From: Alphaproteobacteria bacterium
GTDB taxonomy: Bacteria; Pseudomonadota; Alphaproteobacteria; Rhizobiales; Rhizobiaceae
NCBI GenBank assembly: GCA_017308345.1
Contig: JAFKFE010000361.1
Span: 1-6,483, forward strand
DNA: 6,483 nt
Reading direction: 5' to 3'
The translations under genes were made by a program, and so were the position numbers. Position 1 is the stretch's first letter. Every line of letters begins with the position of its first letter. This document shows, in pieces, positions 1 to 5,936 of the stretch. The notes below the pieces were generated by a model. It was not told where the DNA came from. It was given only the letters and a program-made list of their open reading frames with translations, and searched no databases.

Positions 1-1
1 C

Positions 2-877
2 GAGTTCTTCTGCCTGGTGGACGATCTGTCGAACGTCGAAGCCCTGGCTTTAGCCGCCAGGGCGGCGAATCTCAGCCGCCCTATGAAGGTCCTTGTCGAG
101 CTCGGCTATGTCGGCGGTCGGACCGGATGCCGCACGGTCGAGCAGGCGATCACCCTCGCCCGGGCGGTGCATGCGTCCGGCGTCCTGGCGCTTGCCGGCA
201 TCGAAGGCTTCGAGGGCCTCCTTCGAGGATCGTCGAACGCGGAAACGCTGGCGCAGGTGGAAAGCCTGCTCGGCTCGATGGTCGAGCTTGCCGAAAGATG
301 CGCCGCGGAGCGGTTGTTCGCCGAAGGCACGGTGCTGCTGTCAGCGGGAGGGTCGTCCTTCTTCGACGTCGTCGCAGCGCGTCTGTCAGCGGCCAGGCTC
401 AACCGCGAGACGCGGATCCTGCTGCGCTCGGGCTGCTACATCACGCATGATTCGGTGCTCTATGTTCGCGCCATGGACGCGATGCGGGAGCGCAACAGCG
501 CGCTTGCCGACTCGCATGGCGGCCTGGAACCCGCGCTCGAGGTCTGGGCCTATGTGCAGTCGCGGCCGGAGGCTGAAAAAGCGATCGTCGGCTTCGGCAA
601 GCGTGACATCTCCTATGACGACCTGCCGCTGGCGCTGAGCTGGTACCGGCCGGATGGCAGCATGACGGCGCCCCAGCCCGTGCCTGCGGGGCATGTCGTG
701 ACCAGGCTGAACGACCAGCACTGCCACCTTTCGCTGCCGGCCAGTTCGCCGCTGCGGGTCGGCGACCTGATCGGCTTCGGCATCTCGCACCCATGCCTGA
801 CCTTCGACAAATGGCGGGTCATCCACCTTGTCGATCCGTCCTATCGGGTCACCGGTTCGATCCGGACTTATTTTTGA
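2..877 (+). CDS. PLP-dependent amino acid deaminase / D-threonine aldolase-like enzyme (5' truncated by window edge)
   Basis: The frame is open from the first base, so the N-terminus lies outside the window; 291 residues are visible. The sequence resembles the alanine-racemase-fold D-serine dehydratase/D-threonine aldolase family, often annotated 'amino acid deaminase' and typically a little over 400 residues. These fold-type III PLP enzymes dehydrate or cleave D-3-hydroxy amino acids in the cytoplasm. Counting from the first whole codon, visible motifs are the barrel strand with GGRTGCR (about 38-44), GIEGFEG (66-72), the phosphate-binding-type SAGGSSFFD (114-122), LRSGCYITHD (141-150), and near the end HPC (263-265) followed by LTFDKWR. 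That His-x-Cys pair matches the divalent-metal ligands known for D-serine dehydratases; D-threonine aldolases usually have His-x-Asp, so dehydratase/deaminase is favoured. The catalytic lysine is in the missing N-terminal part. A dehydrogenase follows after 36 bases and is probably co-transcribed. The family call is firm; the substrate is unknown. Confidence 0.88.
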   Translation, partial: EFFCLVDDLSNVEALALAARAANLSRPMKVLVELGYVGGRTGCRTVEQAITLARAVHASGVLALAGIEGFEGLLRGSSNAETLAQVESLLGSMVELAERCAAERLFAEGTVLLSAGGSSFFDVVAARLSAARLNRETRILLRSGCYITHDSVLYVRAMDAMRERNSALADSHGGLEPALEVWAYVQSRPEAEKAIVGFGKRDISYDDLPLALSWYRPDGSMTAPQPVPAGHVVTRLNDQHCHLSLPASSPLRVGDLIGFGISHPCLTFDKWRVIHLVDPSYRVTGSIRTYF

Positions 878-913
878 ACGCCGCGCGGCACTGGAACGAA
901 GGCATCTCCCACG

Positions 914-1735
914 ATGAGCAGGAAACATAACCCGAAGGTAATGCTGGTTACCGGCGCTGCGAGCGGCATCGGAGCGGCAACGGCAAGATTGGCCGCAAGC
1001 GCCGGCCACAAGGTGATCCTGGCCGACATCAACGAAGCCGGAGCCCGCGCGACGGCGGCCGAGATCGGCGTCAATGCATCCGCCAAGCGCCTCGATATCC
1101 GATCGGAGCAAAACTGGAACGCGGTGCTCGATGAGGTCTGGGCGGAGCACGACCGGCTGGATGTCCTGATCAACAACGCAGCCATCGTCCACACCGGCTT
1201 TGCGGCCGATGTGCCGGTCGAGAAGCACAGGCACACGCTCGACACCAATTTCATGGGCGCGGCCATCGGCATGCTGGCCGCATTGCCGCGCTTCAAGGCG
1301 CAGGGTTCCGGGCATCTGGTCACGGTCGCCAGCATGGTCGCCTTCCTGCCCTTCCCCGGCATAGCGAGCTACGCCGCGGCGAAGCACGCGCTGCGGGCCT
1401 TCCACCATGCGCTGGCCATCGAGGAACGCCACAGCCCGGTCCGCTTCACGATCGTCTACCCGACGGCGACCGAAACACCCATGCTGGAGCAGGAAGCCGA
1501 GGACGACGCCATGGCGCTCGCCTTCGCCGGCAATCCGGTTCCCGCCGACCACGTCGCGCGGATCATTCTCGACGCTGTCGCGAAAAAGCCGGCCGAGGTC
1601 TACATTCCGCCCGAGCGCGGCAGCTTCGTGCGCCAGATCGGCGTAAAGCCGCGCGCGCTGGCGAAAATGTACGAGCACAACGCGGCCATCGGCGCGGAAA
1701 AGCTCAAGGCCCGCCGCGCTCTCGTCGGCGGTTGA
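914..1735 (+). CDS. SDR family NAD(P)-dependent oxidoreductase
   Basis: This 273-residue classical short-chain dehydrogenase is predicted to oxidise or reduce an alcohol/carbonyl substrate with a nicotinamide cofactor in the cytosol. The Rossmann glycine motif TGAASGIG is at residues 13-20. The acidic ADIN at 37-40 places Asp38 at the end of the second strand, which in this family usually means NAD(H) preference. NNAA is at 87-90. The catalytic set is Ser140 (in VASMVAF), Tyr153 and Lys157 (YAAAK), with Asn112 in TNF as the likely fourth member. The loop after strand 6 reads YPTATETPM where many SDRs have PG-x-V-x-T, so it departs slightly from consensus near the substrate side. The ATG start has a purine-rich GAAGG about 11 bases upstream and gives a normal N-terminus just before the first strand. 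The gene lies 36 bases behind the deaminase-like gene, with no terminator seen between them, so an operon is likely. It converges on the GntR regulator with a 20-base gap. The substrate is not predictable. Confidence 0.93.
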   Translation: MSRKHNPKVMLVTGAASGIGAATARLAASAGHKVILADINEAGARATAAEIGVNASAKRLDIRSEQNWNAVLDEVWAEHDRLDVLINNAAIVHTGFAADVPVEKHRHTLDTNFMGAAIGMLAALPRFKAQGSGHLVTVASMVAFLPFPGIASYAAAKHALRAFHHALAIEERHSPVRFTIVYPTATETPMLEQEAEDDAMALAFAGNPVPADHVARIILDAVAKKPAEVYIPPERGSFVRQIGVKPRALAKMYEHNAAIGAEKLKARRALVGG

Positions 1736-1755
1736 AATGCGCGTCGCGGACCGGC

Positions 1756-2493
1756 TCAGCTCTTCGAGCGCGGGCGCGACGTCGATCTTCGCCTGGAATT
1801 CGCCTCCGCCAGCTTGAGCTGCTCGAGGATGCGATACGAGCCTTCGCGCAGGTCCCTCACCACCAGTTCGCCGGCTTCCGAGGGAGACCGACGAGAAAGC
1901 GCATCGATGATCAGCAGATGCGGATGCACGTCCGAAGAGGCCTGACGGATGCTTGGATATTGGTGGGTCACGAAGGGGCCGGCGAGCAGCCAGAGATTCT
2001 CGATGACGCGAACCAGGACGTCGTTGTTCGAGGCCCGGTAGATGGTGAAGTGGAATTCCTGGTTCGCCGAAAGAGCGGCTTTCCACTGTTCGGCGGCCTC
2101 CGCCTCGACGAAAGCCCTGTGCAGATCCTCCAGCCCGCGAATGTCGTCCGCGGTGATGTGGACGGCGCTCAGTTCCGCCGCGAGCCGTTCGAGCGGAGCG
2201 CGCGTCTCGCGGATGTTGATGTACCGGGGAATGGAGATGACCGGCACCCGGGCCTGGTAGCCAAGCTTCAGCTCCAGAGCGCCCTCGCGAACGAGCTGGC
2301 CGACAGCCTCCCGCACCGGCGTCGGCGAGGTCTGGTACATCAGCGCCAGTTTTCGGATGTTCAGCCTGGAGCCCGGTTCGTACTGCCCCGTCATCAAGGC
2401 CAGGCGCAGCCGGCCATAGATCCGTTCCGAAAGGCTGTCCCGATTGAGCGCCAGGCCGTCGTCGGCTTCCTGTTCATCCGGTTGAGTGGTCAT
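1756..2493 (-). CDS. GntR family transcriptional regulator, FCD-domain (FadR) subfamily
   Basis: A 245-residue DNA-binding repressor or activator that probably responds to an organic-acid or sugar-acid ligand. Residues about 17-85 form the GntR winged helix, with IYGRLRLALMTGQYEPGSRL, then the recognition segment TSPTPVREAVGQLVREGALEL. Residues about 95-230 are the all-helical FCD effector domain, with the signature EFHFTIYRASNN around His148 and HPHLLIIDAL around His192. Two usual metal-ligand positions look substituted: Asn144 where Asp is common, and Asp214 where a late His is common. Metal binding may therefore be altered or lost. I chose the ATG at 2491-2493 because AAGG lies about 5 bases upstream. 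An in-frame ATG at 2542-2544 would add 17 residues of low-complexity sequence but lacks a well-spaced ribosome site. The C-terminal tail (RRRSTSRPRSKS) is basic. It is divergent from the SMP-30 gene, and the palindrome at 2554-2578 is its most likely operator, so it probably controls itself and that gene. Confidence 0.92.
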   Translation of the reverse strand: MTTQPDEQEADDGLALNRDSLSERIYGRLRLALMTGQYEPGSRLNIRKLALMYQTSPTPVREAVGQLVREGALELKLGYQARVPVISIPRYINIRETRAPLERLAAELSAVHITADDIRGLEDLHRAFVEAEAAEQWKAALSANQEFHFTIYRASNNDVLVRVIENLWLLAGPFVTHQYPSIRQASSDVHPHLLIIDALSRRSPSEAGELVVRDLREGSYRILEQLKLAEANSRRRSTSRPRSKS

Positions 2494-2553
2494 GGTGCCT
2501 TGCTGGTTGGTCGTTCGCGTCGGCGATCGTGCGAGCGCCCTCATTCCCGTGCC

Positions 2554-2578
2554 ATTCTGGCATATACTATTCCAAAAT
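2554..2578. promoter_or_regulatory. Imperfect palindrome, candidate GntR operator
   Basis: Half-site ATTnTGGnATA is followed after 3 bases by its complement TATnCCAnAAT, centred on base 2566, with 9 of 12 positions paired. It lies between the divergent GntR and SMP-30 genes in an AT-rich stretch of an otherwise GC-rich window. On the minus strand it overlaps a plausible -10 (GTATAT or TAGTAT) for the regulator gene. FCD-type GntR dimers typically bind short palindromes with a few-base centre in their own promoters. Binding by this particular regulator is inference. Confidence 0.5.
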
Positions 2579-2615
2579 CCATAAGCACAAAAACCGCTCT
2601 CGACCCGATGGCTTG

Positions 2616-2631
2616 TTTTGCTATATCAAAA
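2616..2631. promoter_or_regulatory. Second palindrome overlapping likely SMP-30 -10 region
   Basis: TTTTGCTATATCAAAA is a 16-base inverted repeat with 7 of 8 pairs matching; only the C/T pair at positions 6 and 11 fails. It sits 49 bases upstream of the SMP-30 start codon. TATATC inside it would serve as a -10 element on the plus strand, although no good -35 is visible. This could be an operator for the neighbouring regulator or simply an AT-rich promoter core. The half-site differs from that of the palindrome at 2554-2578. Confidence 0.38.
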
Positions 2632-2679
2632 TCAGGAAATCGTAAGAGCTGAAAAGCGCACGGGGGAGAATATCGACCA

Positions 2680-3555
2680 ATGAGACCGATCGACTTCGAA
2701 GAACCCGTCGAGCGACGCATCGATCTCGACCTGGCCATTGGCGAGAGCCCGGTCTGGGATGCTGGTCGCCGCCTGCTCTGGTTCGTCGATATCCTGGCGC
2801 CGTGCATCTACGCGCTCGATCCCCAGACGAACCGTCTGGCGACATATCCGATGCCTTGCGCCGTCGGCAGCATCGGCCTGGCGAGCGGCGGCCACCTGGT
2901 GGTCGCGCTTCGGAGCGGCGTTCATCTTTTCGATCCTGTGTCCCGGACGCTGGAGTTCCTGGTCCACCCGGAGCCCGGCATGGACATGAACCGGCTGAAC
3001 GACGGCAAGGTGGGCCCGGACGGATGCTTCTGGGTCGGCTCGATGCATGACAGCGTGCCTCGCGCGCCGACCGGCTCGCTCTACCGGGTGACGCCGGCGG
3101 GCGAATGCACACGGATGGTGAGCGGGCTGAAGGTGTCGAACGGGCTGGCCTGGAGCCCCGACGGCCGGACCATGTATCACGCGGATTCGCGCGGCGCCTA
3201 TGTGCAGGCCTATGACTTCGACGCGGCAAGCGGCCGCCTCTCCGGAGAGCGAAGGCTCGCGACATTCACGGAAAGCGATGGTCTGCCGGACGGGGCGGCG
3301 ACCGATGCGGAAGGGCATTACTGGGTTGCCGGGGTCACTGCCGGCCGGATCACCCAGTTCGCCCCGGACGGCCGGATCGCCGGCATATTCTCGCTGCCGA
3401 CGCCGGCGCCGACCATGCCCTGCTTCGGCGGCGACGACCTGAGGACACTCTTCATCACATCGCTGCGCACCGACCGCCCGGGCAGATATCGGATGGGGAC
3501 GCTCATCTCCGTGAGGACGGGGGTCGCCGGACTTCCGACAGCCATCTTCGGCTGA
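2680..3555 (+). CDS. SMP-30/gluconolactonase/LRE family lactone hydrolase
   Basis: A 291-residue six-bladed beta-propeller enzyme of the SMP-30 (regucalcin/gluconolactonase) family, which hydrolyses sugar lactones to sugar acids using one bound divalent metal. The metal and active-site residues are all in their usual motifs: Glu22 in GESPVW, Arg105, Asn107 and Asp108 in NRLNDGKVGPDG, Asn154 in SNGLAWSPDG, and the general base Asp204 in GLPDGAATD. Full family length is present, and there is no signal peptide, so it is cytoplasmic. The ATG start has a GGGAG purine run about 12 bases upstream and places GESP at the usual distance from the N-terminus. It is transcribed away from the GntR gene, whose product probably controls it, and it ends 10 bases from the convergent ThuA-domain gene. 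A role in a sugar or sugar-acid oxidation pathway, after a dehydrogenase that forms a lactone, is a reasonable inference. The specific sugar is unknown, and the family also includes enzymes acting on non-sugar lactones. Confidence 0.93.
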   Translation: MRPIDFEEPVERRIDLDLAIGESPVWDAGRRLLWFVDILAPCIYALDPQTNRLATYPMPCAVGSIGLASGGHLVVALRSGVHLFDPVSRTLEFLVHPEPGMDMNRLNDGKVGPDGCFWVGSMHDSVPRAPTGSLYRVTPAGECTRMVSGLKVSNGLAWSPDGRTMYHADSRGAYVQAYDFDAASGRLSGERRLATFTESDGLPDGAATDAEGHYWVAGVTAGRITQFAPDGRIAGIFSLPTPAPTMPCFGGDDLRTLFITSLRTDRPGRYRMGTLISVRTGVAGLPTAIFG

Positions 3556-3565
3556 ACCCGGTCGC

Positions 3566-4222
3566 CTATGTCCGGGAGCTCGCGCGGCTCGCCCAATTCA
3601 GCCCCCGCCGCAGGATCGTGCTCATGGAGGGATTGTCGAATTCCTCGGGAACGTGGCCGAGCGCGCTGAAGAAGACGCGGCCATGGCCGAACGGCTTCTT
3701 CCAGATCGTCGGCATGATCACGCCTTCGATCCAAGGGTAATCCTCGCCGCTGAAGCGCGTCGTGGCCAGCACCTCGTTGGCCGGATCGACATGCATGTAA
3801 TATTGCTCGGAATGGTATTCGAAGTCGGACAGGCCAGCCATGATCGGATCGTCCGGGCGCGTGATCTCCACGGTATAGCGGCGCACGCCACCCGGCTCAC
3901 ACACATAGGCCCCGCCAACCATGTAGCGGAAGCGGTCATTCTCGCGGAAACCGTCGGCCATGCCGCCATGGAAACCGCCAAGGCCGACACCGGACCAGAT
4001 CGCCTCCCACAGCCGTTTCGACGTGTCGGTGCTCATCTGCCCCACTGTCCAGTTGGGCACGATCAGGTCGTAGCTCGTCAGATCCTCGCGGTCATAGGCT
4101 TCCAGCGTCTCGCTGTTGGTCACCGCGAAGCCATCCGCTTCCAGCATGGCCCGCACCCGCTCGCCGGCCTCGAAGGCGCGATGCGGCGCATAACCTCCGG
4201 AAATGATCAGACACCGCTTCAT
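3566..4222 (-). CDS. ThuA domain-containing protein
   Basis: A 218-residue protein that is almost entirely one ThuA domain, a flavodoxin/class I glutamine-amidotransferase-like fold. It opens with the first strand MKRCLIISGG. Family motifs are DLIVPNWTVGQM (52-63), GLGGFHGGMAD (80-90) with His85, the SEQYYMHVDP strand (138-147), and PTIWKKPFGHGRVFFSALGH (171-190). ThuA proteins are known from the rhizobial trehalose/sucrose utilisation locus, where ThuA and ThuB act with keto-disaccharide intermediates. The ThuA domain alone does not fix a substrate, and many copies occur beside unrelated dehydrogenases. The ATG at 4220-4222 is preferred because GAGGAG lies about 7 bases upstream; a GTG at 4258 would add 12 residues but lacks such a site. 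The gene is convergent with the SMP-30 gene (10-base gap) and divergent from the VOC gene across a palindrome-rich promoter region. No neighbouring ThuB-type oxidoreductase is present in the window. Confidence 0.9.
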   Translation of the reverse strand: MKRCLIISGGYAPHRAFEAGERVRAMLEADGFAVTNSETLEAYDREDLTSYDLIVPNWTVGQMSTDTSKRLWEAIWSGVGLGGFHGGMADGFRENDRFRYMVGGAYVCEPGGVRRYTVEITRPDDPIMAGLSDFEYHSEQYYMHVDPANEVLATTRFSGEDYPWIEGVIMPTIWKKPFGHGRVFFSALGHVPEEFDNPSMSTILRRGLNWASRASSRT

Positions 4223-4268
4223 GCACGCTCTCCTCGTGGACTTCAGTGAATTTGGCACCCATTCGTTC

Positions 4269-4297
4269 CTTATAAAACAACAATCGTATCTAATTTT
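4269..4297 (-). promoter_or_regulatory. Tentative promoter of the ThuA-domain gene
   Basis: On the minus strand TATAAG (4269-4274) is a good -10-like hexamer, with AAAATT (4292-4297) at a 17-base spacing as a poor -35. This would give a leader of roughly 40 bases before the ThuA start. The weak -35 would suit an activator-dependent promoter. It lies next to the palindrome cluster starting at 4300, so a regulator bound there would sit just upstream of the -35. Confidence 0.28.
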
Positions 4298-4299
4298 CT

Positions 4300-4326
4300 A
4301 GAGACATATTGCGCAATCACGTCTCT
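4300..4326. promoter_or_regulatory. Nested inverted repeat around ATTGCGCAAT, candidate operator
   Basis: The perfect 10-base palindrome ATTGCGCAAT (4308-4317) is enclosed by perfect 6-base inverted arms, AGAGAC at 4300-4305 and GTCTCT at 4321-4326, with gaps of 2 and 3 bases. It lies midway between the divergent ThuA and VOC genes. A perfect palindrome with a central CG is typical of LacI-family operators, and rhizobial thu loci are known to use such a regulator. No LacI gene is in the window, so the binding protein is unknown; the IclR regulator nearby is another candidate. Confidence 0.45.
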
Positions 4327-4329
4327 TTT

Positions 4330-4339
4330 CGACGCGTCG
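4330..4339. promoter_or_regulatory. Perfect palindrome CGACGCGTCG in the ThuA/VOC promoter region
   Basis: CGACGCGTCG reads the same on both strands and starts 3 bases after the nested repeat ending at 4326. In GC-rich DNA a 10-base palindrome of this composition can arise by chance, so the call rests mainly on its position inside a cluster of palindromes. It could be a second protein-binding site for either of the divergent genes. Confidence 0.25.
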
Positions 4340-4360
4340 CGCCCAATCCGTATCGTTGAA

Positions 4361-4373
4361 AACAATTTTTGTT
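4361..4373. promoter_or_regulatory. AACAA-TTT-TTGTT palindrome upstream of the VOC gene
   Basis: AACAA and its complement TTGTT are separated by three T residues. The site is also flanked by GTTGA direct repeats at 4355-4359 and 4371-4375. It lies 72 bases before the VOC start, next to TTGAAA (4356-4361), a -35-like hexamer on the plus strand with no clear -10 at the expected spacing. The same half-site without the TTT spacer, AACAATTGTT, occurs at the RidA gene start (6058-6067). A regulator common to both genes is possible but unproven. Confidence 0.35.
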
Positions 4374-4445
4374 GATTTTTTTTCGGAGCTACGCAATGGT
4401 TGGGCGAATTCCGGCCGCCGGCCGGGACAGGCCTCGAGGATCCCA

Positions 4446-4946
4446 ATGAGCAACCGCGTCCAATCAGCCAAGCTGAACCATGTCAGCATTCCAGCCCGCG
4501 ACCTCGAGGAATCGGAGGCGTTCTATCGCGAGGTGCTGGGATGCGAGCGCATCCAGGCGCCGAACTTCGGCTTCCCGGTCTGCTGGATGCGGCTCGGCGA
4601 CCTGCAGCTCCACCTTCAACAGGTCGGCCCGTCGGCTGGCGTGCGCACCTATCAGCACTTCGCCGTGGAGGTCGCGGATTTCGTCGGCGCCTATAAGGCG
4701 CTGCGGGCGAAGGGCGCCTTCGAGGAAGGCACCCGTTATGCCGACCTGTGGCTGCTCCCGTCCGGCGAGATGCAGATGTTCGTGCGCGACCCTTCCGACA
4801 ACCTGTTCGAGATCGACCATCCCGACGCGGCGCAGCTCGACCTGTCGGTGTTCGACACGCCGCCGCGCCGGCTCGACAACGAGCAGGAACAGTCGGCGCA
4901 GAACCGGATGGCGACGCTTTTCCTTTGTCGCAAGGCGGCGGCTTGA
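4446..4946 (+). CDS. VOC family protein (glyoxalase/bleomycin resistance/dioxygenase fold)
   Basis: A 166-residue vicinal-oxygen-chelate protein made of two beta-alpha-beta-beta-beta modules. Module 1 begins LNHVSIPARDLEESEAFYREVLG (10-32) and module 2 begins YQHFAVEVADFVGAYKAL (69-86). Likely metal ligands are His12, His71 and Glu122 (in DNLFEIDHP), with His56 in LQLHL also near the site. This fits a metal-dependent lyase, isomerase or dioxygenase, but VOC sequences rarely reveal their substrate. The ATG at 4446 has GAGGA 5 bases upstream. An in-frame TTG at 4356 would add 30 residues that do not look like VOC sequence, so I rejected it. The last ~35 residues (after about 130) lie beyond the core domain and are polar, with an EQEQ stretch. 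The gene diverges from the ThuA gene, suggesting shared control, and converges on the IclR gene. A hairpin overlaps the stop codon. Confidence 0.88.
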   Translation: MSNRVQSAKLNHVSIPARDLEESEAFYREVLGCERIQAPNFGFPVCWMRLGDLQLHLQQVGPSAGVRTYQHFAVEVADFVGAYKALRAKGAFEEGTRYADLWLLPSGEMQMFVRDPSDNLFEIDHPDAAQLDLSVFDTPPRRLDNEQEQSAQNRMATLFLCRKAAA

Positions 4947-4957
4947 GCCGCCTCTTT
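4933..4957 (+). terminator. Hairpin overlapping the VOC stop codon, possible weak terminator
   Basis: GGCGGC (4937-4942), loop TTGA, then GCCGCC (4947-4952) can fold into a tight GC-only stem-loop; a slipped 7-base stem starting at 4933 is also possible. The TGA stop codon lies in the loop. Only a short TCTTT follows, so intrinsic termination would be inefficient. Confidence 0.4.
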
Positions 4958-4998
4958 GCCGTTCTCCGCAAAACACCGAAGCCATTGGCGCACGGCAA

Positions 4999-5018
4999 GG
5001 CCGGGGAATCCCCCGGCC
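4999..5018. terminator. Strong hairpin between convergent VOC and IclR genes
   Basis: GGCCGGGG (4999-5006) and CCCCGGCC (5011-5018) form a perfect 8-base-pair stem around the loop AATC. It lies in the 130-base gap between two convergent genes, the expected place for a bidirectional terminator. Neither side has a true run of T, so it may instead protect 3' ends or act with Rho. Apart from this and the hairpin at the VOC stop, I see nothing else in the gap. Confidence 0.5.
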
Positions 5019-5076
5019 CGAACGAGATCGAAACGGCGGCGAACCGCTCAGGCCGCCGCGCGTGAAGCCAGGGCGG

Positions 5077-5877
5077 TCAGACGGCGAGGTTCGTCGTGAT
5101 CTCGTTGCCCATCGCCTGGATCGACTGGATCAGGTGTTCGAAGCGGCCAGGCTCCGCGCTGACCAGCGCGGTCACGCAGGTGATGCCGATCGAGGCCACG
5201 GGAATGTTGTTCTTGCCGAAGATCGGCCGGGCTATGCAGGTCAACCCTTCATGCGTTTCGTTGGCATCGATGGCGTAGCCGCGATCGCGGGTGATCGCCA
5301 GGTCGATGCGCAACGCGTCCGCGTTTGTGATGGTGCTGTTGGTGAGGCGGACGAACTCGATATTGTCGATCAGCGCTTCGCGCCGTTCCGGCGGCAGGAA
5401 GGCCAGCACCGCCTTGCCCACGGCCGAGCTATAGAGCGGTTCCAGCACGCCGATGCAGTGACGGATCGAGATGATCGAATCCGAGAGCGCGAAATCCGCC
5501 AGCAGCACGCGGTCGTTGACGAACAGCCCGAGATGCGTGGTCTGCTGCGTGATGCTGGCCAGGCGCTGCAGCTGATCGTGGAACGAATCGATCAGCCGCG
5601 TTTTCTCGCGCAGGCGCGACGCCCAGTAATAGATGCGTCCGCCGACGTCATACTCTTTCGTCGTCGCGTCCTTCCTCAGGAAGCCGCGATGCTCCAGCGT
5701 CTGCAGGAACCGGAAGGCGGAGGCGCGGTCCATGTTGAAGCGCCGCACGATGTCAGCCAGCTTCAGCGGCGCCGGCGCCTCGATGATCTCGTCGAGGATG
5801 CGCAGGCCCTTTTCGAGGCTCTGTATGTGCCCGGCCGGACTCTCGACCTCGTTTACGGGGCTCGGATTGTCCAACAT
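5077..5877 (-). CDS. IclR family transcriptional regulator
   Basis: A 266-residue regulator with the standard IclR layout. The N-terminal winged helix spans about residues 18-80 (IQSLEKGLRILDEII, then the recognition region NMDRASAFRFLQTLEHRGFL). The C-terminal GAF-like effector domain spans about 85-262, with the family motifs LYSSAVGKAVLAF (148-160) and RGYAIDANETHEGLTCIARP (199-218). Members sense small organic acids or sugars and control catabolic genes, often divergent neighbours and themselves. The ATG at 5875-5877 follows GGGAG at about 4 bases. The gene is divergent from the RidA-family gene, with 175 bases between starts, and convergent with the VOC gene. A -35/-10 pair and a GTTT-AAAC palindrome lie just upstream, consistent with autoregulation. 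The effector and the regulon cannot be read from sequence; RidA, VOC and ThuA genes are the nearest candidate targets. Confidence 0.93.
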   Translation of the reverse strand: MLDNPSPVNEVESPAGHIQSLEKGLRILDEIIEAPAPLKLADIVRRFNMDRASAFRFLQTLEHRGFLRKDATTKEYDVGGRIYYWASRLREKTRLIDSFHDQLQRLASITQQTTHLGLFVNDRVLLADFALSDSIISIRHCIGVLEPLYSSAVGKAVLAFLPPERREALIDNIEFVRLTNSTITNADALRIDLAITRDRGYAIDANETHEGLTCIARPIFGKNNIPVASIGITCVTALVSAEPGRFEHLIQSIQAMGNEITTNLAV

Positions 5878-5889
5878 TTTCTCCCGGAA

Positions 5890-5904
5890 GTTTGATTATG
5901 AAAC
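5890..5904. promoter_or_regulatory. GTTT-n7-AAAC palindrome, candidate IclR operator
   Basis: GTTTGATTATGAAAC is a 15-base inverted repeat with 6 of 7 pairs matched. It starts 12 bases upstream of the IclR start codon and would overlap the predicted transcription start of the promoter at 5908-5936. IclR proteins commonly bind palindromes of about this size in their own promoters. Repression of its own gene is the simplest reading. Confidence 0.45.
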
Positions 5905-5907
5905 AAT

Positions 5908-5936
5908 GGAATAGGATGTCGGCTTTCACGTGTCAA
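5908..5936 (-). promoter_or_regulatory. Predicted IclR gene promoter
   Basis: On the minus strand a consensus -35 TTGACA (5931-5936) is followed after exactly 17 bases by TATTCC (5908-5913), a -10 matching only its first three bases. The predicted start is near 5901, inside the GTTT-AAAC palindrome. The -35 is a perfect match, but the -10 is weak. Confidence 0.4.

Noticed and set aside
880..889. Perfect palindrome GCCGCGCGGC between the deaminase and SDR genes
   Set aside because: Short GC-only palindromes are common by chance at this base composition. It has no T-run after it and lies within a probable operon, so neither terminator nor operator is supported.
386..2086. 566-codon open frame on the minus strand across the deaminase and SDR genes
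   Set aside because: It is antisense to two clear enzyme genes and part of the regulator. Its translation is Arg/Gly/Asp-rich low-information sequence with no recognisable domain. Long antisense frames are expected in GC-rich DNA.
2494..2544. N-terminal extension of the GntR protein to an upstream ATG
   Set aside because: The extra 17 residues are low complexity, and the upstream ATG lacks a properly spaced ribosome site, whereas the ATG at 2493 has AAGG at about 5 bases.
1732..2652. 306-codon plus-strand open frame opposite the GntR gene
   Set aside because: The minus-strand frame encodes an unmistakable GntR/FCD protein; this frame is its antisense shadow and runs through the promoter region.
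4356..4445. TTG-initiated 30-residue extension of the VOC protein
   Set aside because: The region is AT-rich promoter DNA with palindromes, the extension has no VOC similarity, and the ATG at 4446 has a good ribosome site.
4480..5895. 471-codon plus-strand open frame over the VOC and IclR genes
   Set aside because: It is out of frame with VOC and antisense to IclR, the translation is Arg-rich with no domain, and the two real genes explain the same DNA.
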